DNA of 64,000 nucleotides from Robertmurraya sp. FSL R5-0851. Its GTDB lineage: Bacteria > Bacillota > Bacilli > Bacillales > Cytobacillaceae. The stretch is from assembly GCF_038002965.1 (NCBI RefSeq), contig NZ_JBBOOE010000001.1:2399001-2463000 (forward strand), written 5' to 3'. The position numbers and the translations under genes are program-made. The notes below the pieces were generated by a model. The model searched no databases. It was not told where the DNA came from and saw only the letters and a list, made by a program, of their open reading frames with translations. Positions 34,939 through 43,676 of the stretch are shown here, piece after piece. Each line of letters starts with the position of its first letter. Positions within the stretch are counted from its first letter, which is position 1.

Positions 34939-36294
34939 TTAGAACTTTGAGTGATAGTTTTCAATTTCCCAAGCGTGAACGGAGATGCGGTAGCTATCCC
35001 ACTCTGCTTTTTTCATTGCTACATATTCACCATATACGTGCTCGCCTAATGCTTTAGCACCAAAGTTACTAGCTTCTAATTCAACTACAGCTTCTTTTAA
35101 GCTTCCAGGAAGATTCTCAATTCCTAAATGAGCTCTTCTCTCATCTGTCATATGGAAGATGTCTTCGTTAATTGGAGCTGGAGCTTCTAGTTCTTTTTCA
35201 ATTCCATCTAAACCTGCAGCTGCAATGACAGCAAACGTTAAGTATGGGTTTGCAGATGGATCTGGACAACGTAATTCTACGCGAGTCGCAAGACCTTTCT
35301 TTGCTGGAATACGGATAAGAGCCGAACGGTTAGATGCTGACCATGCAAGGTAGCATGGCGCTTCATAGCCAGGTACTAAACGCTTATAAGAGTTTACTAG
35401 CGGATTTGTTACAGCCGCGAAGCTCTTTACGTTTTCAAGTACACCTGCAATGAAATGGTATGCTTTCTTCGATAATTGTAACTCATCCGATGGATCAAAG
35501 AAGGCATTTTCGCTTCCTTCAAAGAACGACATATTCACGTGCATACCAGAACCATTGATTCCGAATGCAGGCTTCGGCATGAATGTTGCATGTAATCCAA
35601 ATTTCTGAGCAATGGTTTTAACTACCCATTTATACGTAGTAGACAAATCTGCTGCTGTTAAAGCATCTGCATACTTGAAATTGATTTCATGTTGACCTTC
35701 AGCTACCTCATGGTGAGACGCTTCAATTGTAAAGCCCATTGCCTTTAATGTACGGTAAATTTCTAAACGAACGCGCTCTCCAAGATCATGTGGTGATGGC
35801 TCGAAATAGCCAGCTTTATCACTTAGTTCTTGAGTTGCGTAGCCATTTTCGTCTGTTTTGAATAAGAAGAATTCTAGCTCAGGTCCAACTGAAATCGTAT
35901 ATCCACTTTCAGCCGCACGCTCAACAGTTTTCTTTAAAACATTTCTTGTATCTCCATCAAATGGTGTTCCATCCGGGTTTTTTACAGAACATAAAAATCT
36001 AGCTTCTGAATATCCTTCTTCTACTGACCAAGGTAAAACAGCAAATGTTGTTAAATCCGGTTGTAAGTAAAGGTCTGACTTATTAATAGGGGAGAACCCT
36101 TTAACAGAAGATCCGTCAAACATCATTTTTCCTTCTACTACATCCTCTAATTGCTCCACTGTTACTGTTACATGCTTTAAGATTCCTTCAATATCAACGA
36201 ATTGTAAGTGTAATAGTTCTACACTTTTTTCTTTTATTGTTTCTTTAATTTGTTCTAGAGTTGAAGTTTCTAATTCTACTAAAGTATTTGTCAT
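34939..36294 (-). CDS. glnA: type I glutamine synthetase
   Basis: 451 residues, full length for the Bacillus GSI-alpha enzyme, which makes glutamine from glutamate, ammonia and ATP in the cytosol. Motifs: MFDGSSVKGF, GPELEFFLF, GQHEINFKYADALTAADL, KPAFGINGSGMHVNMSFFEG and NRSALIRIPAKKG. No glnR lies upstream (a small zinc protein gene is there instead), so this may be a second glnA or a reorganised locus. A TnrA/GlnR box sits 23 bp before the start. Confidence 0.96.
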   Translation of the reverse strand: MTNTLVELETSTLEQIKETIKEKSVELLHLQFVDIEGILKHVTVTVEQLEDVVEGKMMFDGSSVKGFSPINKSDLYLQPDLTTFAVLPWSVEEGYSEARFLCSVKNPDGTPFDGDTRNVLKKTVERAAESGYTISVGPELEFFLFKTDENGYATQELSDKAGYFEPSPHDLGERVRLEIYRTLKAMGFTIEASHHEVAEGQHEINFKYADALTAADLSTTYKWVVKTIAQKFGLHATFMPKPAFGINGSGMHVNMSFFEGSENAFFDPSDELQLSKKAYHFIAGVLENVKSFAAVTNPLVNSYKRLVPGYEAPCYLAWSASNRSALIRIPAKKGLATRVELRCPDPSANPYLTFAVIAAAGLDGIEKELEAPAPINEDIFHMTDERRAHLGIENLPGSLKEAVVELEASNFGAKALGEHVYGEYVAMKKAEWDSYRISVHAWEIENYHSKF

Positions 36295-36316
36295 GTTAGA
36301 TAATCCCCCGTCACTG

Positions 36317-36333
36317 TGTTATATTATATGACA
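36317..36333 (-). promoter_or_regulatory. TnrA/GlnR binding site of glnA
   Basis: TGTTATATTATATGACA matches the consensus TGTNAN7TNACA exactly. Implies control by nitrogen status. Confidence 0.85.
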
Positions 36334-36448
36334 TTCATTTAAATGAATTATAATAGATGTTTCACATTTCGACAACTTCTTTTTTAAATTTTTTGATAAC
36401 TATTTTTCTATTTACTATTCTCTTTAAAAATCTATGAGCATAAAAAAA

Positions 36449-36472
36449 TACCATGTAAGCATTTACATGGTA
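36449..36472 (-). terminator. terminator of the zinc-ribbon gene
   Basis: TACCATGTAA / TTACATGGTA with a GCAT loop and a T7 run on the minus strand. Confidence 0.85.
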
Positions 36473-36505
36473 CCTGTGTAGCCATATGTGGAATCCTTAC
36501 CCTAC

Positions 36506-36682
36506 CTAGAGCTCCGATTTCAATTTTTTCACGTATTCTGGAATTTTATTTTCTCGACTGCAATTGTTACAATAATACTGCTTCACCTTTTCATCACACA
36601 GATACGTTTTTAAAGCAAACTCTGGAATTCTTTGAGGCACTCCACAATGCTGGCAGAAGAATAAATATTCACTCTTATTCAT
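36506..36682 (-). CDS. small zinc-ribbon protein
   Basis: 58 residues from the ATG at 36682 (GAGTGAGGTCC upstream). Two CxxC knuckles, FCQHCG and YCNNCS, about 28 residues apart, form a rubredoxin-like zinc ribbon; the tail is lysine-rich (VKKLKSEL). Small proteins of this type are common in Bacillus, function unknown. Confidence 0.7.
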   Translation of the reverse strand: MNKSEYLFFCQHCGVPQRIPEFALKTYLCDEKVKQYYCNNCSRENKIPEYVKKLKSEL

Positions 36683-36910
36683 GGACCTCACTCCCGTTCA
36701 ATCTTTTTTGGTTTGTTTTCAACGAAATTAGGTATTATTAAGTGTATGAGGCCAAAGCTTGTAAAACTACATCTTTTTTCATGGTCTTTCGTTTAAAATT
36801 CCTTCTTTCTTTTATTATATTCTTGAAATCGTTTTCTTGCATGATTCATATTTCATGGACAAGGCTACTTTTACAAGTTTTTAATGGTAAAAAGCTACTG
36901 GGAGGTAAAC

Positions 36911-37309
36911 ATGAAGAAACAAATCAAAGTCGTCGCTGCGGTGATTGAAAATGAATACAAAGAAATTTTATGCGCCCTCCGCTCTCCATCCATGGTGATG
37001 CCAAATATGTGGGAGTTTCCTGGTGGAAAGGTCGAAAAGGACGAGGATTTGCATACAGCGGTTAAACGCGAGATTCACGAAGAACTGGGCTGCCTCATCG
37101 AACCCGATGAATTACATAACGAGCATAGGCATGAGTATGAGACCTTTATCATTCAATTGATCACAATTAAATGTCGTTTGGTGGATGGCATCCCACTGCC
37201 AAGTGAACACTCGAAGCTCCTTTGGCTGAAACGAGAACATCTGTCTTCCCTTGTTTGGGCCCCTGCCGATATTCCCGCCGTCGAGTTGTTAAGGAAGGAA
37301 TGGATGTAG
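36911..37309 (+). CDS. Nudix hydrolase, MutT-like
   Basis: 132 residues from the ATG at 36911 (GGGAGGTAAAC upstream). The Nudix box is GGKVEKDEDLHTAVKREIHE followed by ELGC, fitting Gx5Ex7REUxEExGU. The sequence around WEFPGGK and the C-terminal WLKREHLSSL place it with (deoxy)nucleoside triphosphate pyrophosphohydrolases (MutT/CTP pyrophosphohydrolase type). Probably removes damaged nucleotides. Confidence 0.9.
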   Translation: MKKQIKVVAAVIENEYKEILCALRSPSMVMPNMWEFPGGKVEKDEDLHTAVKREIHEELGCLIEPDELHNEHRHEYETFIIQLITIKCRLVDGIPLPSEHSKLLWLKREHLSSLVWAPADIPAVELLRKEWM

Positions 37310-37333
37310 AAATGAATTTGGTTGGGAAAGAGG

Positions 37334-37660
37334 TACACTCTTCCCCAGCTAATGGAAGATGATTCCCCACGATTGTGAAATTCATGGGCACTAAATCTAA
37401 ACTTAATGACCTCCTTCTACTAAAATATGGATCTCAAGGGCACAAAATCTTTATTTAGCGACTTCATTCCACTAATTTCTGGAATTCACGGGCGCCAAAT
37501 CTAAACTTAGTGACCTCATTCCACTAAAATATGGATCTCGAAGGCACTAAATCTTTATTTAGTTACTCTAACATGCTAATAACTGGAATCACCAGTCACT
37601 AAACCTAACTCAAACTCAGCACCCCATCCCACTAATTTGGAGTAACCACGGTCAAAAAAT
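37334..37660. repeat. intergenic tandem array A1, 52-bp period
   Basis: Units begin at 37386 (GGGCACTAAATCT), 37438, 37490, 37542 and 37594, each exactly 52 bp apart, with a weaker unit before them. Units 37386 and 37490 resemble each other, as do 37438 and 37542. Inside units ATTCCA-CTAATTTC-TGGAAT forms a hairpin. The array ends in a tail (CAAAAAATCACACTCCCCAC) shared with array A2 at 49750-49972. No gene is present. Confidence 0.85.
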
Positions 37661-37678
37661 CACACTCCCCACAAAAAA

Positions 37679-37704
37679 CGGACTTCCATTGATTTGGAGG
37701 TCCG
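37679..37704 (-). terminator. terminator of DUF4386 gene
   Basis: CGGACTTCC / GGAGGTCCG (one mismatch) with an 8-base loop and T run on the minus strand. Confidence 0.7.
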
Positions 37705-37735
37705 CTACATGTATATTCAGTTATTCTTTACTAAT

Positions 37736-38439
37736 CTAATCTTTTTTTGAAAATAAACTATCAAGAGCAGAGGAATTGAATCCTTTCACGATCAACCATA
37801 CAGCTAAAATCATTTCATTCGCTGCTACCGGCAGTGCCAACAACCCACCCCAAACTGACACTTGCTCAATAACACCAAACATCACTAACAAGGCACAAAC
37901 AAACACAAGAGCTGCTCCGGTCATACCTAAAATTGGAATAAACCTAGGTACGAGCTTGGTTTTATAAAATATATAACTGTACTCATCGTATTGATACCTA
38001 GCATGAAATTGGGCCCTAGCATAAATGTCCATTCATGGATGGCTTTTAATACGGTACCTGACGTTTGAAAAGCTGCTGCATCCGGAGCTCCAGCTGCAAT
38101 AAATTCTCGGCTTAAGGTCAAAAGGGACAGCACGCTGATCACACCAACCGTAATGACAATCGCTTCAAGAAACCGAAAACAAACATGCCATAATGCGATG
38201 GTTTCGTTATATCTTCTTAAAATCGGAAACATTGTCGTTGCTGTACCAACCGCTGAAACGACAAGAATTAATTCCATTAGTGCTCCCCATATGATTTGGT
38301 TCGCGTGTTTGGAACCATTGCTCAAGTAATCGGAACCATTAAGGATAGGATCGTATAATAACACACCCGCTACTGCCGAAACGGCTGCAAGAATAAACAG
38401 TACTCCCACTAGTTTGGCTGCTCTTTTGTTTATCATCAT
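37736..38439 (-). pseudogene. DUF4386 membrane protein gene with one frameshift
   Basis: The first frame (38439 to about 37960) reads KRAAKLVGVLFILAAVSAVA and PDAAAFQTSGTVLKAIHEWT; the second continues SYIFYKTKLVPRFIPILGMT to LDSLFSKKD. The joined product of about 230 residues with six membrane spans fits DUF4386. The indel lies near 37975-37990, after FMLGINTM. Function unknown. Confidence 0.82.
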
Positions 38440-38502
38440 TTATTTATCCCCTTCTGTTCATAAATTGACAAACGTTAAAACAAAAACAATCATCAAAAAT
38501 TC

Positions 38503-38727
38503 TTACTGTGTTGGGTCATCTCCATAAAAGAATACTTCCTCCAACGGTAAGTGAAAGGCGTGAGCAATACGAAAAGCGAGTTCAAGAGATGGGGAGTAGT
38601 TTCCCTTTTCGAGAGCCACGATGGTTTGTCTGGTTACACCCACCTTGTCAGCTAATTGCTGCTGGGTCATTTCATCATGATTGAATCGTAATTTTCGAAT
38701 GTGATTGCCGACAAGATTTTTTCCCAT
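38503..38727 (-). CDS. small Xre-type helix-turn-helix regulator
   Basis: 74 residues: NHIRKLRFNHDEMTQQQLAD, KVGVTRQTIVALEKGNYSPS, then LELAFRIAHAFHLPLEEVFF. This is the YgzD/YozG type often paired with a small membrane protein, as here (the gene at 38729, 1-bp gap). ATG after GAAAGGGG. Confidence 0.9.
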   Translation of the reverse strand: MGKNLVGNHIRKLRFNHDEMTQQQLADKVGVTRQTIVALEKGNYSPSLELAFRIAHAFHLPLEEVFFYGDDPTQ

Positions 38728-38728
38728 T

Positions 38729-39175
38729 TTAGACCCCTTTCCGATAATGATAAAGTTTCGTAGCTGATCCAGTCACATCCGAAACAAAGCCCGAAAGAAT
38801 CAAGACTATAAACATTACGTGTAACGGCTGGTAAATGATCAGTGATCCCATAGCAAGAAGAAAGCCGATGACAAACACAAAAAATGAGTTTCGGAACGCT
38901 TTCAGGTCGATTAATTTATCCAGTTCATCCGCAAATTTTGGTTCCTTTTCTCTGGTTGTCATTCTATAAATGATGTTAAAGATGATGCTGATTACGATGT
39001 GTGCAACGATGGAAACGACCGTCAAGATGAGGACGAAACTACCCCAAAAACGAAAGGCTTCGGGAGACTCTAGCCCTCCTTCGGGATATTGAGGATACAT
39101 ATACAAACCATAAAACCCAAAAATGAGAATAGCACTGATCAATGACACGATACTTTTCTTTTCTTGATACGTCAT
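38729..39175 (-). CDS. membrane protein paired with HTH regulator
   Basis: 148 residues from the ATG at 39175 (GTGAGGTTTATT upstream). Four membrane spans (SLISAILIFGFYGLYMYP, FWGSFVLILTVVSIVAHIVI, FFVFVIGFLLAMGSLIIY, HVMFIVLILSGFVSDV). Likely co-expressed with and perhaps regulated through the HTH protein downstream. Family unnamed to me. Confidence 0.75.
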   Translation of the reverse strand: MTYQEKKSIVSLISAILIFGFYGLYMYPQYPEGGLESPEAFRFWGSFVLILTVVSIVAHIVISIIFNIIYRMTTREKEPKFADELDKLIDLKAFRNSFFVFVIGFLLAMGSLIIYQPLHVMFIVLILSGFVSDVTGSATKLYHYRKGV

Positions 39176-39273
39176 AATAAACCTCACTTGTCAATTTACT
39201 TTTACTTAATGTTAAACCTGTTATACATAATGTATAGTGAACTTTACATAAAGTCAAGAAAATTTTACCAAAA

Positions 39274-39309
39274 AAGACCGGACACAGTTGTAACAGTGTG
39301 CCGGCCTTT
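39274..39309. terminator. terminator behind ppnP
   Basis: GACCGGACAC / GTGTGCCGGCC imperfect stem with A run before and TTT after; ends ppnP on the minus strand. Confidence 0.65.
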
Positions 39310-39329
39310 ATTGTGATGAATCTAGCAAT

Positions 39330-39647
39330 TTACTCCTCAGAAAAATAAGAACAACAATAATCAACAACCGAATGAACTTTTAAAGAAAAGCTTTCGTTGG
39401 CAGGTACATAAAACACACCACTATTTTCGATTGTTTTCCATTCTTGCCCCTGTAATTTATATTCAAGGACTCCCGCTTGAATATCCATCTCTTCTTTTTG
39501 AGATGTTGAAAATTCATATTCTCCTGGAAGCATAATTCCTAACGTTTTTCGAGTTCCATCCTGAAAAACTACGGTTCTACTTGTTACCTTTCCCTCAAAG
39601 TAAATATTTGCTTTCGTAGAGATTGTTACATTCGTAAATTCTGCCAT
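39330..39647 (-). CDS. ppnP: pyrimidine/purine nucleoside phosphorylase PpnP (DUF1255)
   Basis: 105 residues from the ATG at 39647 (GAGAGGATGG upstream). Cupin features: ANIYFEGKVTSRTVVFQDGT, KTLGIMLPGEYEFSTSQKEE, FYVPANESFSLKVHSVVDYC. Full length for the family. PpnP phosphorolyses diverse nucleosides to base and ribose-1-phosphate. Confidence 0.88.
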   Translation of the reverse strand: MAEFTNVTISTKANIYFEGKVTSRTVVFQDGTRKTLGIMLPGEYEFSTSQKEEMDIQAGVLEYKLQGQEWKTIENSGVFYVPANESFSLKVHSVVDYCCSYFSEE

Positions 39648-39656
39648 TGGATCCAT

Positions 39657-39954
39657 CCTCTCCCTTTTCTGTCCTCATTTAATCATAAAATCTTTAATTG
39701 GGGAACAAAAAGTTGAGAGTCAACTAGGAATAAAAACTATAAATATCTGAACAGAGTATAGGATGAATACTATAAGTCTATTACACTAATCTCCATTTCT
39801 TACCTACGCATTTAAAAATGGTAACAGATTATAATAAAAATGTACGATTGACGGTTACTAGTTGCCCTACCTTTTTATTATTTGAAACATATGCTGTTGA
39901 TTGAAGGTTCGTAGTTTCTACTATGAACCCAAAATAATAGAAAGGAATGATATT
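39657..39954. other. intergenic region upstream of the C1q-like gene
   Basis: About 300 bp, AT-rich, probably with the promoter of the gene at 39955; no motif is sure. Confidence 0.35.
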
Positions 39955-40452
39955 ATGGGTAAAAACGGTAAAAACAAGAATCTAGTACGAGCATCCGCAT
40001 TCAGAGCTGTTAACGTTACAACTCCTCAACCAGTCCCAGCAAATAGTCCAATAAAAGTTATATTTCCAACACAGCAATTTGATTTAGCTGGTGAATATAA
40101 CCCAAATACTTCAACATTTATTCCAGAAAATGATGGCGTATATTTAATTTTAGCCTCAGTTGGATTCGCACCAGCTAACCCTAATTTGGATTATCGTGCA
40201 AGAATTGAAATTCGTGTAAATGGTAATCCTGCGGTAGCCATTGACAATGATTTCTTTGGTGGAGGAACACCATTTGTAAACAGTGTACAAGTATCTACCA
40301 TCTTAAATTTGAAAGAAAATGATGTGGTCGAAGTGTTTGCTCAAAGCAACATTGCGGGAACAATTGACACAGGAGAAGACGGTTCACGTTTCGAAGCTGC
40401 TAGATTTCCTTCCCCATTACGCAAGGATGACGATAAGGAAGATGATGATTAA
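39955..40452 (+). CDS. C1q/TNF-like beta-jelly-roll protein
   Basis: 165 residues from the ATG at 39955 (AAGGAATGA upstream). The core is a jelly-roll: PTQQFDLAGEYNPNTSTFIP, ENDGVYLILASVGFAP, RIEIRVNGNPAVAIDNDFFG, VSTILNLKENDVVEVFAQSN. This resembles the C-terminal domain of exosporium glycoproteins such as BclA, but without collagen-like repeats. An acidic tail DDDKEDDD ends it. No signal peptide. A spore-surface role is likely by family analogy, not proven. Confidence 0.72.
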   Translation: MGKNGKNKNLVRASAFRAVNVTTPQPVPANSPIKVIFPTQQFDLAGEYNPNTSTFIPENDGVYLILASVGFAPANPNLDYRARIEIRVNGNPAVAIDNDFFGGGTPFVNSVQVSTILNLKENDVVEVFAQSNIAGTIDTGEDGSRFEAARFPSPLRKDDDKEDDD

Positions 40453-40502
40453 TTCTACACTTAAATAGTAGAACATTTAGATAAAAATGGCGCCATTTAT
40501 TT

Positions 40503-40549
40503 AACCCTGCCCTCGCTAACATTGGTTATGTAGCGAAGACAGGGTATTT
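40503..40549. terminator. terminator
   Basis: ACCCTG...CGCTA / TAGCG...CAGGGT nested stem followed by a T run; shared by the convergent genes. Confidence 0.75.
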
Positions 40550-40565
40550 TTTATCCCCCATATTA

Positions 40566-41306
40566 TTACTTTCGTTCTCCCTCAACAATCTTTGCAAATT
40601 CCTCAAGAGTTGTGGAATACGTAATATACACTCTTGGTAAAAAGTAAAGTTCATCTTTCATGCCTTTTTCAGAAAATAGTTCAGGAGTTGTAGTTAGTCC
40701 AAATCTATAGTATTTCTTCGTTTCTTCTACCACCTTTTTATCCGTATTGCCATATGGGTACGCAAGAGCAATCACTGGTTTTCCTGTTATCTGTTGAATT
40801 TTTTCCTTAGACTTTTTTAGTTCAACATCAAAATTATTTATTTTCGTCAGATCAGGATGTGTAGCGGTATGAGACTGGATCGAGATCATACCCGAATCAA
40901 CCATCATTTTGAGATCCGCTTGTGATAATCGATTGGAACGGCCAATAAAGTCAGAAAGAACAAACATCGTACCTTTCGGTTGGAACCTTTCATTTTTCAG
41001 TTTTTGAAAAATGGCAAATGCATTCAAATTGTTTTTGTATCCATCATCAAACGTAATGAAAATTGGTTTTTGTACTTTATATCGATCTTCCCATTGTTCA
41101 AACGTTAATAAAGTAAAACCATGATCTCGTAAATAGATCATTTGTTTTTCGAAATTTTCAGGGGTTACATATAAATCTTTAGAACCCACACCCTTAAATT
41201 CATCGATCGAATGATAAATTAATATAGGGACTTTCTGCTGAGCGAAAACATGTGATGGAAGCAGTACAAAAAGAAAACATAGGAAAACCATGGCACACTT
41301 TTTCAT
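40566..41306 (-). CDS. polysaccharide deacetylase (NodB homology), secreted
   Basis: 246 residues from the ATG at 41306 (GCGAGGGAA upstream). A signal peptide (CAMVFLCFLFVLLPSHVFA) precedes a carbohydrate esterase 4 domain: FITFDDGYKNN holds the catalytic and metal aspartates, SHTATHPDL the two metal histidines, and LAYPYGNTD the third motif. Probably deacetylates peptidoglycan or another cell-wall glycan outside the cell. Confidence 0.9.
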   Translation of the reverse strand: MKKCAMVFLCFLFVLLPSHVFAQQKVPILIYHSIDEFKGVGSKDLYVTPENFEKQMIYLRDHGFTLLTFEQWEDRYKVQKPIFITFDDGYKNNLNAFAIFQKLKNERFQPKGTMFVLSDFIGRSNRLSQADLKMMVDSGMISIQSHTATHPDLTKINNFDVELKKSKEKIQQITGKPVIALAYPYGNTDKKVVEETKKYYRFGLTTTPELFSEKGMKDELYFLPRVYITYSTTLEEFAKIVEGERK

Positions 41307-41351
41307 CAATTCCCTCGCCTTTATATACCTTTTTCACTTATTATTTGTTCT

Positions 41352-42064
41352 TTATCTCTCTTCATTCGGTTGAAGTGGCTGATTTGCTAAAATCGTTTCT
41401 ACTTCTTCATACCCCTCTAAAAAGGCAAAGTTATACCTTGCTGGAAGCGCAAAAACATACTCATTATTTTGTCCTAACCAACAGGAGCTGCACCTATATG
41501 AAATTCCCCTTTTTCAAGCGAGGACCATTGAGTAAGAGTAAAAATCAGGATCGGAATATCTTGTCTTGGCTTTTCCTCTGACCACTGAGGGTGCCTAATG
41601 GAAAGAATGGGACCATGTTCCATTGTATTATTTTGTTCTGAAATCCCTTCCCAAGAATCCGATACAATCTGGTAATCACCCCAACTTTTTGGAAGGGTAA
41701 AAGTAAAACCAAATTCTGTATTTTCATAAAGAATTTCTGTTCCTTTATTCTGATCAATAACCTCTTTTTCGTGGTCCACTACATTTTCATCTGTTGTCGT
41801 TTGTTCATTTGGATCAGAACCAGATGGCCGCTCCTCATTTATTGGAAGGGTAAGAATGGCGAATAACACGAGGGCTGTAACACTAACTAAACCTAATGAA
41901 ATCTTTTTCATAATAGTCACTCTCTTTTTCTTTTTCTCATAAGAACTTGCAAACTGTAATACATTTTCATGGATGCGATTTTGGGTAAACTGTTTATCAT
42001 AATCCGGTTCGGGTAAGGATCGGATATTTCTCTCTAAATCATGAAATCTCTCATTATCTTTCAT
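41352..42064 (-). pseudogene. anti-sigma factor-like membrane protein gene with frameshift
   Basis: The ATG at 42064 lies inside the sigma-factor gene's last codons. Residues 1-50 are cytosolic (DNERFHDLERNIRSLPEPDY), a single span follows (KISLGLVSVTALVLFAILTL), then an outside domain (EFGFTFTLPKSWGDYQIVSD). At about 41480 the frame changes (HIGAAPV) and continues LGQNNEYVFALPARYNFAFL to a stop at 41352. The layout is that of a membrane anti-sigma factor for the sigma gene ahead of it. Confidence 0.75.
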
Positions 42065-42559
42065 ATAGAAAATCCTCCTTTGCTTTTTGTAGTGCCTTTA
42101 GTGCACGATGATAGGTGATTCGAACCTTATTTTCATTCCAATGTAATATGGATGCTGTTTCAGATACAGATAGTTCTTTAATTCCTCTTAGGATGATCAC
42201 ATCTCGATAATTTGCTTTTAATGATTGGATCGCCTGGTACAGTAACCGGTTATTTTCATTTTCTTGGAGAATGAACTCCGGTGTTTCCTTTTCGGTTTGC
42301 TCTTCCCAGAACCAAAGTTTTGTATCATCCTTACGCGCTTCCTTTTTCTCATTTCATCCATCCCTACATGGCGTGCAATCGAAAAAAGCCAGGTTTTAGG
42401 ACTCGATTTTTGCTGAAACGTATCATAGCCTTTAATGGCTCGGATAAAAACTTCCTGCACCAGATCCTCAACATCACTCGACCCAATGTAATAAACCAAA
42501 AAATGATAAATATCTTTGTTGTACAAGTAAAACCATTCCGAAATTTTGTTGCTAATCAT
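42054..42559 (-). pseudogene. ECF-type RNA polymerase sigma factor gene with frameshift
   Basis: Region 2 reads YYIGSSDVEDLVQEVFIRAI and TWLFSIARHVGMDEMRKRK. Near 42345 one base is gained or lost, and another frame continues RKDDTKLWFWEEQTEKETPE and region 4, YRDVIILRGIKELSVSETAS then VRITYHRALKALQKAKEDF, ending at 42054. Joined length about 168 residues, normal for an ECF sigma factor (SigV/SigX-like). Overlaps the anti-sigma-like gene by 11 bp. Confidence 0.85.
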
Positions 42560-42782
42560 GAGCTGGTCAACTCCCTAATCCCTCCGATTTTTTATACTTA
42601 TCAATTAGTCGATTCACAGCCTCATTTATTTCACACTTTTTACAAATATCTATTCTTTATAACGTTTTTTAACTCTCTGTTCGAGTAAAAATCAAAGCTT
42701 TTTTAATAGTAAAAAGGCATCCCAATTTTAAAGGAATGCCAATTTTCATATAAGTTCAATTACACCCAACTAACGATGACTT

Positions 42783-43379
42783 CTAACCATTTTCTGTTCT
42801 GTAGTTCCATGTACAAAAGCTAGTGAAAAAGCCTACAAAGATCACCGTCAAAATCGACAAGAGAAAGGTATCTTTTGAAATGAGCCATCCTCCTATGGAA
42901 ATCACAACCGTATCGATGACAAATATGATCATTCCAACATTGATGTTAAATAATTTTGATAAAAATTGCGCGATGAGGTCTGTTCCTCCTGTACTTGTTT
43001 CATACCAAAGCATGATCCCAATACCCACTCCAATAAAAATTCCTCCCAATATCGAACTTACTATCGGGTGAAGAATCATATCAGATGGTAAAAGTTGAGA
43101 AGAGGCCAGTAAATCAATGACAAAGGAAGAAATGAGCATCCCATGCAAACTATTATAAAAATAATTTTTGTTATATAACCAAGCTAGCACAAAAATCGGG
43201 ACACTCAAACATATAATCACTAAACCTGCTTGTAGCCCCGTTAAATACTTTATTATTAAACCAATCCCAATGATTCCACCATCAAGTACTTCAAAAGGAA
43301 CTAAAAAAAAATTGATACCAAAAGACAATAACATACTACCGAGTAAGACAATTGCGGTTTTCTTAAGGAAATACACCAT
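42783..43379 (-). CDS. YitT family membrane protein, short form
   Basis: 198 residues with six membrane spans; LLSFGINFFLVPFEVLDGGI, IGVGIGIMLWYETSTGGTDL and DTVVISIGGWLISKDTF match YitT/DUF161. Most YitT proteins have about 280 residues with a cytosolic DUF2179 domain, which is absent here, as in some natural short members. Function unknown. Confidence 0.83.
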   Translation of the reverse strand: MVYFLKKTAIVLLGSMLLSFGINFFLVPFEVLDGGIIGIGLIIKYLTGLQAGLVIICLSVPIFVLAWLYNKNYFYNSLHGMLISSFVIDLLASSQLLPSDMILHPIVSSILGGIFIGVGIGIMLWYETSTGGTDLIAQFLSKLFNINVGMIIFVIDTVVISIGGWLISKDTFLLSILTVIFVGFFTSFCTWNYRTENG

Positions 43380-43676
43380 GTGGATTCATCTCCGAACTAG
43401 TTATGGCCTGTCCTTAATATATGCTTGTTATGGCGGTTTCTTTCATAAAAAAAAAAGCCACTAAGGCTTAAATAAAGAGTTCCGATTTGAGGTACTATTT
43501 TTAAAATACGTGCCGAAATGACAGTCGTATGGGCATCGTTATTAGTATATAAAAAGTAAAGATGTTTTATCCTTTATCGAGTAACCAGCTAAAGAAATAA
43601 GCGGATATTTTTCACTAGCATTGCATATGTATCCACAGGCAAAAAAATATATTTAAATAGCCCCTTTCTAATTGAT
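43380..43676. other. intergenic region before the IS4-type element
   Basis: About 300 bp, AT-rich, no gene. It contains the promoter region of the YitT gene and the left flank of the insertion. Confidence 0.35.

Noticed and set aside
42281..42688. 135-codon plus-strand protein
   Set aside because: Antisense to the sigma-factor gene, no family features.
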